Source of the DNA: a bacterium
GTDB lineage: Bacteria; Patescibacteriota; Gracilibacteria; Peribacterales; Peribacteraceae
Assembly (NCBI GenBank): GCA_029558515.1
Contig: JAKQEM010000019.1
Span: forward strand, 1 to 60,095
Reading direction: 5' to 3'
Length of the DNA: 60,095 nucleotides
This document shows positions 7,546 through 16,108 of the stretch, in pieces. The first letter of the stretch is position 1; every line of letters starts with the position of its first letter. The position numbers and the translations under genes were made by a program. Under the pieces are notes generated by a model. The model was given only the letters and a program-made list of their open reading frames with translations, made no database searches and was not told the origin of the DNA.

Positions 7546-8507
7546 GCGGGCACGGCGAACGATCGACCGAAGGTGGCGCGCACGCCCAGCACCGTTCCGG
7601 CGAAAGCCAGGAGCGGCAGCAGGAGCAGTTCCGCGGCGAAGAGGAGTGGGAGAACCTGCCAAAGCAGGGGGACCGCCTCGGCCGTGAAGGCGGTGAAGGG
7701 TTCCTCCGACGCCATGGCCGGGACCAGGAGGGGAACGCTCGCGAGGAGAGCACCCGTGATGAGCATGGAGAGCACGCCTGAAAGCAGCAGGAGCGCCGAC
7801 ATCTCCGTGACCGGCGGAATGATGATGGAGAGCGGCGGCGCGCCCAGTGCGTGCTCCAGTTCGATCTCCCGCCGACGACGCGTCATGGAACGCATCACCC
7901 ACTCGATAATGACGAAGCACAGCAGCACGAACCCTGCGCCGATGAAGAGCGTCACCAGCATCCGCACCGCACCCGTCACCTGCAAAAGCGTGCGCACGGA
8001 GCGCTCCTGTCCCGTCACCGACGAGAGGTACGCGGGATTGATGACATCCTGCCAACGATCCTGCCGGATAAACGAGTGGAAATCGTCGTACGCATCCAGG
8101 GAAACGAGCAAGACGGAGAGCGTGTCCGGGAAGGGATTGTCCAGGTCGTACTCCTCCAGAAAGGCGATGAGTTCCGGGTCGCGCAGCTGCTCGCGTCGCA
8201 GGGCTTCCGCGCGCGTCACGAAGGTGACGCTACGGACGGAAGGCTGCTGGCGGAGTGCGGCGTAGAGCTCCTGCATATCGGATTCCGACGCATCGGGACG
8301 GATCTCCAAATGCAGCGCGGCCCGCCCGGTGAGCAAGCGGTTGCCGCCCTCCAGTCCCAGGAGGAGGACCGAAAAAATTTGCATCAGCAGGAGCAGCATC
8401 GTCAGCAGGAGCAGCGTGGTTCCCCATCCGCGGTCACGGACGATCTGCCGACATCCTCTGCGAATGCCGCGGCGCACTGCGTTCTGCGTATCGGTCGCCT
8501 GTCTCAT
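7542..8507 (-). CDS. ftsX: FtsX-like ABC-type permease of cell division
   Basis: This 321-residue membrane protein has one N-terminal helix (about 32-55), an extracellular domain of about 120 residues (residues 60-170, PSVRSVTFVTRAEALRR), and three more helices with an RRRREIELEHALGA loop. This is the FtsX topology; FtsX with the ATPase FtsE activates peptidoglycan hydrolases at the septum. No ftsE is next to it here, which is unusual since ftsE normally precedes ftsX. The start MRQATD is preferred because TACACT lies 8 nt upstream. It shares a four-base overlap with recO downstream. Confidence 0.8.
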   Translation of the reverse strand: MRQATDTQNAVRRGIRRGCRQIVRDRGWGTTLLLLTMLLLLMQIFSVLLLGLEGGNRLLTGRAALHLEIRPDASESDMQELYAALRQQPSVRSVTFVTRAEALRREQLRDPELIAFLEEYDLDNPFPDTLSVLLVSLDAYDDFHSFIRQDRWQDVINPAYLSSVTGQERSVRTLLQVTGAVRMLVTLFIGAGFVLLCFVIIEWVMRSMTRRRREIELEHALGAPPLSIIIPPVTEMSALLLLSGVLSMLITGALLASVPLLVPAMASEEPFTAFTAEAVPLLWQVLPLLFAAELLLLPLLAFAGTVLGVRATFGRSFAVPA

Positions 8508-8541
8508 GGCATGGAAGTGTACCAGAGACATCGTGCAAACC

Positions 8542-9162
8542 CTATCCCTTCACGTTCATCTCCCGAGTGTTCCCCTGCACTTCCAGATGTGTGATGGCAT
8601 CGACGCACGCGCGCGCACGCGGATTCCCCGGTTCCAAATCGAGCGCGCGCCGAAAGAGCGCCCGCGCCTTGGAGAAATGACGGAGTTCCAGATGGCACAC
8701 GCCCAGGTCGCAGAGAATGAGTGCGTTGTCGCTGTCTAAGTTGAGGGCGCGTTCGATGGTCACGAGCCCCGGGAGGCGGCGGCCCCTGCGGAAGAGCGCC
8801 CAACCCAGACAACGGAGGATCTCCGGGTGATTGGCGCGCAGGCGATTGGCTTCACGCAGGCAAGTCAACGCTTCGTCCCATCGCTCCGCAGAGGAGTGCA
8901 GGAAGCCGAGAATATAGTGACCGGTGTAACTGCCTCTGTCCAGTGCGACGGCCTGCATGGCGGCCGCCTTGGCCCGATCGAAGTGGTCCAAGCTCAGTTC
9001 GTTATCGGCAATTTCCTCCAGCGCGGACACATTCGACGGATCTTCCAAGATAAGCTCCTCCAGAATGGCGAGAGCTTCGACGTGCCGACCGGCGAGCTTG
9101 TACTGTTCTGCACGCTCCAGACGTTCCAAAATGCCGGGAAGTGCGGTGTCGTCATCGTGCAT
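8542..9162 (-). CDS. Tetratricopeptide-repeat protein
   Basis: A 206-residue soluble protein made of about five TPR units with the usual 34-residue period (for example HYILGFLHSSAERWDEALTC and LGVCHLELRHFSKARALFRR). No signal peptide or membrane helix is seen, so it is likely a cytoplasmic protein-interaction scaffold. TACACT lies 7 nt before the ATG, with no Shine-Dalgarno. It precedes the ftsX-like and recO genes on the same strand; a joint transcript is likely but ftsX also has its own -10-like hexamer. The partner is unknown. Confidence 0.8.
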   Translation of the reverse strand: MHDDDTALPGILERLERAEQYKLAGRHVEALAILEELILEDPSNVSALEEIADNELSLDHFDRAKAAAMQAVALDRGSYTGHYILGFLHSSAERWDEALTCLREANRLRANHPEILRCLGWALFRRGRRLPGLVTIERALNLDSDNALILCDLGVCHLELRHFSKARALFRRALDLEPGNPRARACVDAITHLEVQGNTREMNVKG

Positions 9163-9222
9163 GACGCGGAGTGTAGGGGAAGAGCAAGGAAGGGGAAACG
9201 GATTCTCGAGTTTTTTTACCGC

Positions 9223-9597
9223 CTAGATGCATCCGGGTGTCAGGAAGCAATTGACCGTCCGGAAGAGAGCGTAGGCCCCCAGAACCACGATGATACCAAG
9301 AGTGGAGCCGATGAGAAAATCTTTGCCGCGCTGCTTCCAATCCTCCTTCACGCCCGATGCCATCATCAGAACGGCACCGACGACGAACATGGCGGTGGAG
9401 ATGAGGACGATGGAATTGGCGAGAAAGGTGACGATATTTTGCACGATGGACCAGAATGTGAGAGTGGTGCCCACGTTCACGTGCAGCGTTTGCGGTGCGT
9501 AACCGCCTGCGGATGACTGTGCGTACGTCTCTCCGGGAAGCACGGTAAGCGTCAGGAGGAGAAAGAACGCCGTCCGGTGAAGAAACCTTCGCATCAT
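9223..9597 (-). CDS. Small pilin-like (TrbC/VirB2-like) membrane protein
   Basis: This 124-residue protein has a cleavable-looking signal (RRFLHRTAFFLLLTL to TYAQS), then two hydrophobic helices (about 58-82 and 97-117) joined by a charged loop (SGVKEDWKQRGKDFL). Its end has two cysteines (NCFLTPGC). This is the layout of TrbC/VirB2-type pilin subunits, which are common in CPR genomes, but no conjugation genes are nearby. The start is set by TGCTATACT lying 6 nt before the ATG. It is divergent from the penicillin-binding protein gene, with 76 bases between the two starts. Confidence 0.6.
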   Translation of the reverse strand: MMRRFLHRTAFFLLLTLTVLPGETYAQSSAGGYAPQTLHVNVGTTLTFWSIVQNIVTFLANSIVLISTAMFVVGAVLMMASGVKEDWKQRGKDFLIGSTLGIIVVLGAYALFRTVNCFLTPGCI

Positions 9598-9673
9598 CAG
9601 ACCAGTATAGCACAAAAAATCACCCGCTGCACGTTGCGCCGGGGGCGAGCGTGCTCGTACACTGGGGGCTCCC

Positions 9674-12600
9674 ATGGGCAACGGTTTTTCCATGCGCAGC
9701 TTGGCTGCGTCGCAGGCTTCACAGCGGTCGGAACCGATGCGCGCTTCTCCGCCTCCCCCCCCGCGCCGTCCTCACGGCGAACGCCGATTCCGCATGACAG
9801 GCGCATGGGCGCGACGCGGCGGCATGCGGCAGTGGTGCAAGCGGTTGGCACTCCTCTGCATAGGCGGGGGCGCGCTGTACTTCCTCTTCCTGTGGTGGAC
9901 CCTGCCGGATATCTCCGACCCCCGCAGCCTCATCGCATCGCAGAGCTCGGTCATCGTCGATCGCAATCAGACCGAACTGTACCGTCTCTTCGATGAGGAA
10001 AACCGGACGTTCATTCCCGGTGAGCAGATCCCACAGCACATGAAGAACGCGATCGTCGCCATCGAGGACGAGCGTTTCTACGAGCGCGGATGCCTGGACA
10101 TGCGTGCCATCGCCCGCGTCTTCTACCGATTCGGGCAGGCGGGAGGCGCCTCCACGCTCACGAGACAGCTGGCACGCAACGCGCTTGATCTCAAGGGGGA
10201 GAATCTGCTGAGCCGCAAACTCAAGGAGCTCGTCCTCGGGTGTCAGCTGGAATCACGGTACGACAAGGACGAACTCGTGAACCTCTACCTCAACTGGATT
10301 CCCTTCGGACAGAATGCCTACGGCATCGAGCTGGCCAGTCGTACGTACTTCAACGCGGCGGCGCAGGATCTGTCCCTCGCGCAGTCGGCCATCCTCGCCG
10401 CCCTCCCGCAACGCCCGACGTACTTCAGCCCGTACGGCAAGCACGTGCGCACGACGGTCACCGATGAGGTGCTGCGGCAGATCGCGAGCGGACGCATCAC
10501 CAAAGCATCGCAGATCGATGACGAGGACGTCTCCATCGGCCTGCTGGGCACATTCGTGGGGACCGGCAGTCTGACGGTGTACGTGGGAGGCCGCACCGAT
10601 CAGGTACTCCGGAACATGCAGGACAGCGAGTTCATCACCGAAGCCGAGCGTCTCAGCGCGCTGGAGGAGTTGCACACCATCACGTTCTCCCCCTCCCGCG
10701 AGAGCATTCGCGCGCCGCACTTCGTGCTCTGGGTGAAGGCGCAAGTGGAGGAATTGCTGGCAAGTGGCGCCGAAGAGGGCATTCTCAGCCAGGGGGGACT
10801 GATCATCGAAACGACGCTCGACTGGCGGATGCAGCAGGCTGCGGAACAGGTGGTCCTCAATCGCCGCGAGGACATCAGCCGACTCTATGAGGGACACAAC
10901 ATCGCGCTTGTCGCCGCCGAGGCGGGGACCAATCACATCCTGGCGTACGTGGGGAACGCCGATTACAACGACGATGAGCACGACGGCAAGGTCGACATGG
11001 CACGCGCGCCGCGTCAACCGGGGTCCAGTTTCAAGCCGCTGGTATATGCCGCCGCTTTCGAGCGGGGGTACGGACCCGGAACGGTGCTCTTTGACGTGCC
11101 GACGAAGATCGGCGAAGAGACGCCGCAGAACTTCGACGGAGGCTTCTGGGGACTCACGACCGTCCGTCGCGCACTGGGGGCGTCGCGCAACATCCCCGCC
11201 ATCAAAGCCTACTTCCTGGGTGGGGAAGACCAGGGCGTCCTCGATATCGCCACGCGTTTGGGTGCGCCCTCTCCCGCCCGGCAGAAGCAGGCGTTTCTGG
11301 AGAGCAATCCCGATTTCAGCTACGGGTGGCCGCTGGCACTGGGTGCCGGTGAGACGCCGCTCCTGGAGATGACGCAGGCCTACGCAACGTTCGCCAATGG
11401 CGGCATCCTCAAACCGCTCGTCAGCATCCGGCGCATCAAAGACCGTCGCGGGAACATCCTCTACGAATCCGATGAGAACGCAGAGGGGACGCAGGCCGTC
11501 GATCCGCGCATCGCCTACCAGATAACGTCGATCCTCAGTGATGTCTCCGCCCGGCCCAACGAATTTTGGCAGGCGACGCTCTCCGTGCCCGGCATGGCGA
11601 CGGCGGCCAAGACGGGCACCAGCAACAAATGCCTGAAGCGCGATGACAGGGGGAACTGCACGGAGCGCAAGCCCGATAACCTGTGGACGATGGGGTACAC
11701 GCCGAACATCGTCGCGGGCGTGTGGATCGGCAACGCCGATGCCGCTCCGCTCTCCGTCAAAGCGGAATCCCTCTCGCAAGCCGCGCCTCTCTGGAAGGAC
11801 TTCATGGTGCGTGCCCACAAACTGCTGGAGTCACCTGTCGCATCCTTCGCGCAGCCATCCGGCCTGGTCCAACCGCAGATCTCCCTGCTCTCGGGACAGC
11901 TGCCCACCGAGTGCACGCCGATCTCCCATCGCGCGGGAGATCTCTTCCTGCAGGAGCGCGCACCCACTCAACCGGATCCCGCTTGCGTGCGGGTATCGGT
12001 CGACCGCGTCACGGGACTCCTCGCATCACCCGAGTGCCCGGCGGAAGCCGCGGAGGAGCGCAGTTACTTCTCCCCTCGGGAAGTGATGGCCGACCGGTTT
12101 CCCGCGTGGCAGCAGGCCGTCCTCGCCTGGGCGGGAGGCGTGATGGAGAGCTACGATGCACTCACCGGTTCATTTTCCGGTGCGGGTTTGCCGCTGCCGC
12201 TGATCCCCGTGGAGACGTGCAGCCTTGCGCTCACGCCCGGCCGCTCCGTGCAGCCGCGTCTCACGCTGCTCTCCCCCGCGCAGGGAGGCTCCGCAACGTA
12301 TCCCTCCTTCCGCCCACAGTATGAAAGTGTCGTCGGTTCTTCCATTCGGGAAATCTCCGCGACCATCGACGGCAAGCCGGCAGGTTCCGTCACCACGGAG
12401 CCGTTCGAGCTCCAGATCCGCGTCCCGCGTTCCATCAGCGAGGGGGGGACGCACACGTTGGTCCTCACGTTGACGGATGAGTACTTCAACACCGCACGTG
12501 AGGAAGTGACGTTCCGTTTCGAAGAGGACGAGACCGATCCGACCATACGTTTCATCACTCCGAGGGGACCGCTCACCGCGCGCAGCGGCACCACCATCTC

Positions 12601-12808
12601 GCTTGCTGCAAAAGCCGAGGATGACGGCGGCATCAAGTACGTGGAATTCTTCCTCGATCGCCGCCTCCTCACCACGCGCCCCAAAAGTCCCTTTGCGTTG
12701 GAGTGGGAGCAAACTGCGGCGCCGGGTACGTACGAACTGCGGGCTGTCGCCACGGATTTGGCCGGCAACACGAGCGAAGACAGCGTGGAACTGACGATTG
12801 AAGAATGA
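9674..12808 (+). CDS. Bifunctional penicillin-binding protein (PBP1A-type) with C-terminal Ig-like domains
   Basis: A 1044-residue class A PBP. A proline-rich cytosolic start precedes one membrane helix (about 55-75). The GT51 glycosyltransferase domain follows with Glu131 in EDERFYERG and RKLKELVLGCQLESRYDKD. The transpeptidase has S451-S-F-K454, SRN in GASRNIPAIKAY, and K646-T-G-T. It polymerises and crosslinks peptidoglycan. The last 170 residues are two Ig-like (Big-type) modules not found in model PBP1A proteins. A TACACT lies 10 nt before the ATG. The stop codon is the first unit of the TGAGTTA repeat array. Confidence 0.92.
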   Translation: MGNGFSMRSLAASQASQRSEPMRASPPPPPRRPHGERRFRMTGAWARRGGMRQWCKRLALLCIGGGALYFLFLWWTLPDISDPRSLIASQSSVIVDRNQTELYRLFDEENRTFIPGEQIPQHMKNAIVAIEDERFYERGCLDMRAIARVFYRFGQAGGASTLTRQLARNALDLKGENLLSRKLKELVLGCQLESRYDKDELVNLYLNWIPFGQNAYGIELASRTYFNAAAQDLSLAQSAILAALPQRPTYFSPYGKHVRTTVTDEVLRQIASGRITKASQIDDEDVSIGLLGTFVGTGSLTVYVGGRTDQVLRNMQDSEFITEAERLSALEELHTITFSPSRESIRAPHFVLWVKAQVEELLASGAEEGILSQGGLIIETTLDWRMQQAAEQVVLNRREDISRLYEGHNIALVAAEAGTNHILAYVGNADYNDDEHDGKVDMARAPRQPGSSFKPLVYAAAFERGYGPGTVLFDVPTKIGEETPQNFDGGFWGLTTVRRALGASRNIPAIKAYFLGGEDQGVLDIATRLGAPSPARQKQAFLESNPDFSYGWPLALGAGETPLLEMTQAYATFANGGILKPLVSIRRIKDRRGNILYESDENAEGTQAVDPRIAYQITSILSDVSARPNEFWQATLSVPGMATAAKTGTSNKCLKRDDRGNCTERKPDNLWTMGYTPNIVAGVWIGNADAAPLSVKAESLSQAAPLWKDFMVRAHKLLESPVASFAQPSGLVQPQISLLSGQLPTECTPISHRAGDLFLQERAPTQPDPACVRVSVDRVTGLLASPECPAEAAEERSYFSPREVMADRFPAWQQAVLAWAGGVMESYDALTGSFSGAGLPLPLIPVETCSLALTPGRSVQPRLTLLSPAQGGSATYPSFRPQYESVVGSSIREISATIDGKPAGSVTTEPFELQIRVPRSISEGGTHTLVLTLTDEYFNTAREEVTFRFEEDETDPTIRFITPRGPLTARSGTTISLAAKAEDDGGIKYVEFFLDRRLLTTRPKSPFALEWEQTAAPGTYELRAVATDLAGNTSEDSVELTIEE

Positions 12809-12890
12809 GTGACGAGTTATGAGTTGTGAGTTATGAGTTGTGAGTGATGAGTTCCTAGTCCCAAATTCCAAATCCCAAATCCCAAGTCCC
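12806..12890. repeat. Two adjacent heptamer arrays (TGAGTTA and CCAAATC)
   Basis: About six TGAGTTA/TGAGTTG-like units begin exactly at the stop of the PBP gene and are followed by about five CCAAATC-like units. The second array runs into CCCTATCCCCC, whose TATCCC hexamer is 6 nt before the lipoprotein ATG. Confidence 0.85.
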
Positions 12891-12902
12891 TATCCCCCAC
12901 CC

Positions 12903-13523
12903 ATGCCACGCCCTCTCCCCCTGCTGCTTCTCTCACTCCTTCTTGCCGGATGCGGCGCCGGTACGCGTGCGCAGATCTTGGACACTCCGCCACCGCCTCC
13001 GCCGGAGGTGCCGCTGGCGATCCCCGCCCTCTTCGATCCCGCCGCCAACTTCATCACTCTTGAGGATTTCACCCGGGGATGGGAGCGCTTCGCCACCAAG
13101 GACGGCACACTGTCCTTCCTCTACCCGCCTTCGTGGGAGGTGGATGCCGGCGAGTGGAATATTTCCCGTACGATTTTCGTCGGGACGCCGGAGGATGCTT
13201 TGCACCCCGTTGATCTCCTGCTCACCGTGCATCCTCTCAAAGACATCGACATGGAGGAGGCGATGCAAAACCAGTACGAGCAGATCCGCATCAACCCGCT
13301 CACCAGTCGCATCGTCAGCACGGTGACGTCTTTTCAGGATCCCGGATCGGGCAGCGGCCGCACCATCGTCGCCTACCGTACGACATCGGACGCCAACCGA
13401 TCGTTTCTGCACCTCATCATCCCGCGTCGCACATCGATATTGACCGTCGAAACGCCCAGCACCGATCCGTACATCGCCTATCCGATACGAGTACTTTTGG
13501 AGTCGATTGCGTTTCGGGACTGA
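12903..13523 (+). CDS. Lipoprotein with PsbP-like domain
   Basis: This 206-residue protein has a short lipobox signal (LLLSLLLAGCGAG, lipidated Cys at about 18) and a proline-rich linker. The single globular domain (about 45-205) has SFLYPPSWEVDAGEWNISRT and an alternating strand pattern like PsbP-type or DUF1795-type exported proteins. It is expected to be anchored on the outside of the membrane; function unknown. The start is the Met directly before the signal; upstream codons are made of repeat units. It converges on the flippase gene with only 3 bases between the stops. Confidence 0.75.
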   Translation: MPRPLPLLLLSLLLAGCGAGTRAQILDTPPPPPPEVPLAIPALFDPAANFITLEDFTRGWERFATKDGTLSFLYPPSWEVDAGEWNISRTIFVGTPEDALHPVDLLLTVHPLKDIDMEEAMQNQYEQIRINPLTSRIVSTVTSFQDPGSGSGRTIVAYRTTSDANRSFLHLIIPRRTSILTVETPSTDPYIAYPIRVLLESIAFRD

Positions 13524-13526
13524 GGA

Positions 13527-15044
13527 CTACAGCAATGTTCGTATCCCCGTGATCCGCACCAAGAGTCCCAGCATTGCGACGGAAACGATGCCGAGGAGGA
13601 CGGTCAGGAGACTCGAGGTGAGGAAGGGTTGGAAGAGCAGGAGCACGATGCCAAAGAGAACGATCAGCAGCAGGAAACGCAGGAGGAGGGGACGGGGAAG
13701 CGAAACGGGGAGCACGCGGCGGCTGACGAGGAAGAGTACGAGTGCGAGCAAAACGTGCAGCACCATGGAGGTGTAGGCCGCTCCGACGAACCCGAGTGAC
13801 GGGATGAGAAGGACATTGAGGAGAATGGAGAGGACGGCGCCGAGGCTGAGAATCGCGACGAGCGGTCGCCAGACGTGGCGCGTCAGCAGACTGTAAAACG
13901 CAAAGAGCACAATGCCGTTGAGGAAGAGCGGAAGCGCGAGGAGGCGCAGCGCCGTATCGGCTCCCGCGAGCACCTCTCCCCCGCTCACGAACTCGGGCCG
14001 CGTGAGCAGCAGCATGATCGGGCGGCTCCAGAGAGCGGCGTAGAGCGCCATGATCGCTCCCGTGAGGAGGATCGTGAGGAGGATCTTTCCCAGAAACGCG
14101 CGCGTGTCGTGACCCTGCGCATCGCGCTCGCTGAGGGATGGCAGCGTGGAATTCAGCAAAAACGTGGGGATGAGGTAGCCCATCTCCACCGCACGCATCG
14201 CAAAGCCGTAGTAGGCGTTCTGCAATTCGTAATCGGGACGCAGGAGCGCGATGAGCGTCACGTCGGTCTGGCGGTACAGCGCGGTGCAGAGGAAGGCGAT
14301 GCCGTAGGGCGCGGCCAGCGCGAGCAGTCGTCGGATTTCCGCCCCGTCCCATCGCAGCACCGGTATCAGCAACCTGCGGGAGAGGAAAATGGAGAGGAGA
14401 AGCAGTATCAGCGCGCCGATGCTCCCGGAAAGCAGGAAGAGTTGCAGGATGGCGGGATCGGTACTGTCCCGTACGCCCGCCGCGATCACCGCGCCGATCA
14501 GAAATACCGCGACGATGCGCTGCGACACTTCCGCGACGAAGACGCCCCGCATGCGGTAGTGCACTTGGAACACGGTGCGTCGGATGCCGGCCAGGAGCGT
14601 GAAGAAGGGGACGAACGCCGCGATCGTGATGGAAAGCGGCAACGGCGTTCCCTGCCAGACGGGCACCAGCCAGGCGATGACGAGCGCGGTACCCAGTGAC
14701 AGCACAGTGATGAGTGCGCGCAGCATGATGATGGCTCCCAGCACGCGCGGTCTGTCCTCCTCCCGCTGTCTGCTCACTTCGCGCACGGCCACCGCGTAGA
14801 GTCCAAAGTCCGCCAGAATGCCGAAAATCTGCAGGAATCCGTACGCAGATTGATACGTACCCGCCAGCTCCGTGCTGAGTCCGATGGCCACGAACTTGAT
14901 GGTGACGATGGAAAGGGCCGCCATCACCGTTTGGCTGGCAATCTGCCACAGGGTGGAAGAGGCGATGAGACGGCCGGTGACGAACGTGGCATGCGACGTG
15001 ATGCGAAGAGTGTAGACAAACTTACCTTCCTCTACTACGCTCAC
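13527..15044 (-). CDS. Polysaccharide flippase (Wzx/MATE-like, MOP superfamily)
   Basis: A 505-residue membrane protein with 12-14 hydrophobic segments. The N-terminus LIASSTLWQIASQTVMAALS and the segments GIAFLCTALYRQTDVTLIALL and LPLFLNGIVLFAFYSLL match Wzx/RfbX-type exporters, which flip undecaprenyl-linked oligosaccharide across the membrane. It probably serves the envelope glycans made by the genes between 38612 and 49094, though it is not next to them. No ATG is available at the 5' end. GTG at 15044 (MSVVEEGK) is chosen and lies only 6 bases from the divergent pyrB start. Confidence 0.85.
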   Translation of the reverse strand: MSVVEEGKFVYTLRITSHATFVTGRLIASSTLWQIASQTVMAALSIVTIKFVAIGLSTELAGTYQSAYGFLQIFGILADFGLYAVAVREVSRQREEDRPRVLGAIIMLRALITVLSLGTALVIAWLVPVWQGTPLPLSITIAAFVPFFTLLAGIRRTVFQVHYRMRGVFVAEVSQRIVAVFLIGAVIAAGVRDSTDPAILQLFLLSGSIGALILLLLSIFLSRRLLIPVLRWDGAEIRRLLALAAPYGIAFLCTALYRQTDVTLIALLRPDYELQNAYYGFAMRAVEMGYLIPTFLLNSTLPSLSERDAQGHDTRAFLGKILLTILLTGAIMALYAALWSRPIMLLLTRPEFVSGGEVLAGADTALRLLALPLFLNGIVLFAFYSLLTRHVWRPLVAILSLGAVLSILLNVLLIPSLGFVGAAYTSMVLHVLLALVLFLVSRRVLPVSLPRPLLLRFLLLIVLFGIVLLLFQPFLTSSLLTVLLGIVSVAMLGLLVRITGIRTLL

Positions 15045-15050
15045 TGCGCT

Positions 15051-15971
15051 ATGACCCTCTCCTTCACCGCCCTCACGTCCGCTCTCCAGATCAACCGATC
15101 GGATGCGGAGCTTCTTCTGGCAACCGCCGCTCGCATGGAAGCAGCCATCCAAAAAGACGGCGGGACGGATCTCGCCGGGGGGAAAGTGCTTGCGGCGCTC
15201 TTCTACGAACCCAGTACGCGCACGCGTCTGAGCTTCGAGACGGCGATGCTGCGCCTGGGCGGGAAAGTCATCAGCGCGGAGGGGGTGGAATTCAGTTCCA
15301 TCAGCAAAGGCGAAACCATCGAAGATACCATCCGCGTCGTCGGGGGCTATGCCGATGTCATCGCCATGCGCCATCCGCAGATGGGATCGGCGGATCGCGC
15401 GGCAGCCGTCAGTGAGGTCCCCTTCATCAACGCGGGCGACGGGCCGGGCCAGCATCCCACACAGGCGCTTCTTGATTTGTATACGATTCAAAAGGAACGT
15501 GGCGGCATCGAAGGAGTGCACATCGCGATGGTCGGTGATCTGAAATTCGGTCGTACGGTTCACTCTCTCACGCAGCTCCTCTCCCTCTTCCCCTCCGTGC
15601 GTTTCACGTTCGTGTCACCGGCTGCGCTTCCCATGCCGGAGAAAGTGACGAATCTCCTCCGGGAAAAGGGAATCGCGTACATCGAAACGACGGATCTGAA
15701 GGAAGGGCTGCAGGCGGACGTCCTCTACATGACGCGCGTCCAGAAGGAACGGTTTGCAGACGCCGCCGAGTACGAGCGCCTCAAATTGGCCTACATCCTC
15801 ACCGCCGATCTGCTGCAGGGGAAGCAGTGCACCGTGATGCATCCGCTGCCACGCGTGGGAGAAATCACCGAAGACGTCGATGCACTCCCCGCGGCCGCCT
15901 TCTTCCGTGAAGCGCACAACGGGGTGCCCATGCGCATGGCGCTGATCGCGCATCTCTTACGATTGGTTTGA
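15051..15971 (+). CDS. pyrB: Aspartate carbamoyltransferase catalytic chain
   Basis: A 306-residue enzyme of pyrimidine synthesis that joins carbamoyl phosphate and aspartate. Motifs are FYEPS55-TRTR for the phosphate-binding loop, H135-PTQ in GPGQHPTQALLDL, VGDLKFGRTVHSL, and HPLPRVGEI near the C-terminus. These positions are complete, so it should be active. The ATG lies 6 bases from the divergent flippase start, so the promoter must sit inside the flippase gene. pyrC follows on the same strand after 137 bases containing repeats. No regulatory pyrI or other pyr genes are in the window. Confidence 0.93.
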   Translation: MTLSFTALTSALQINRSDAELLLATAARMEAAIQKDGGTDLAGGKVLAALFYEPSTRTRLSFETAMLRLGGKVISAEGVEFSSISKGETIEDTIRVVGGYADVIAMRHPQMGSADRAAAVSEVPFINAGDGPGQHPTQALLDLYTIQKERGGIEGVHIAMVGDLKFGRTVHSLTQLLSLFPSVRFTFVSPAALPMPEKVTNLLREKGIAYIETTDLKEGLQADVLYMTRVQKERFADAAEYERLKLAYILTADLLQGKQCTVMHPLPRVGEITEDVDALPAAAFFREAHNGVPMRMALIAHLLRLV

Positions 15972-15975
15972 TGGT

Positions 15976-16050
15976 TGTTCGTTTCCCGTTTCAAGTTGCT
16001 CTTTTGTGAAGAGTGAGACGAATAACGAATAACCGGAAACGAGTAACGAA
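15976..16050. repeat. Inverted heptamer arrays between pyrB and pyrC
   Basis: GTTCGTTTCCCGTTTC starts just after the pyrB stop. After a short spacer, the complementary ACGAATA-type units follow (16018-16050, ACGAATAACGAATAACC). The two sides can pair into a hairpin between the two genes. Confidence 0.7.
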
Positions 16051-16108
16051 ATCTTTGAGTGCATAAAAAAGTGTGAGCACGGTGCTATTTATATGCTACC
16101 CTTCCCCC

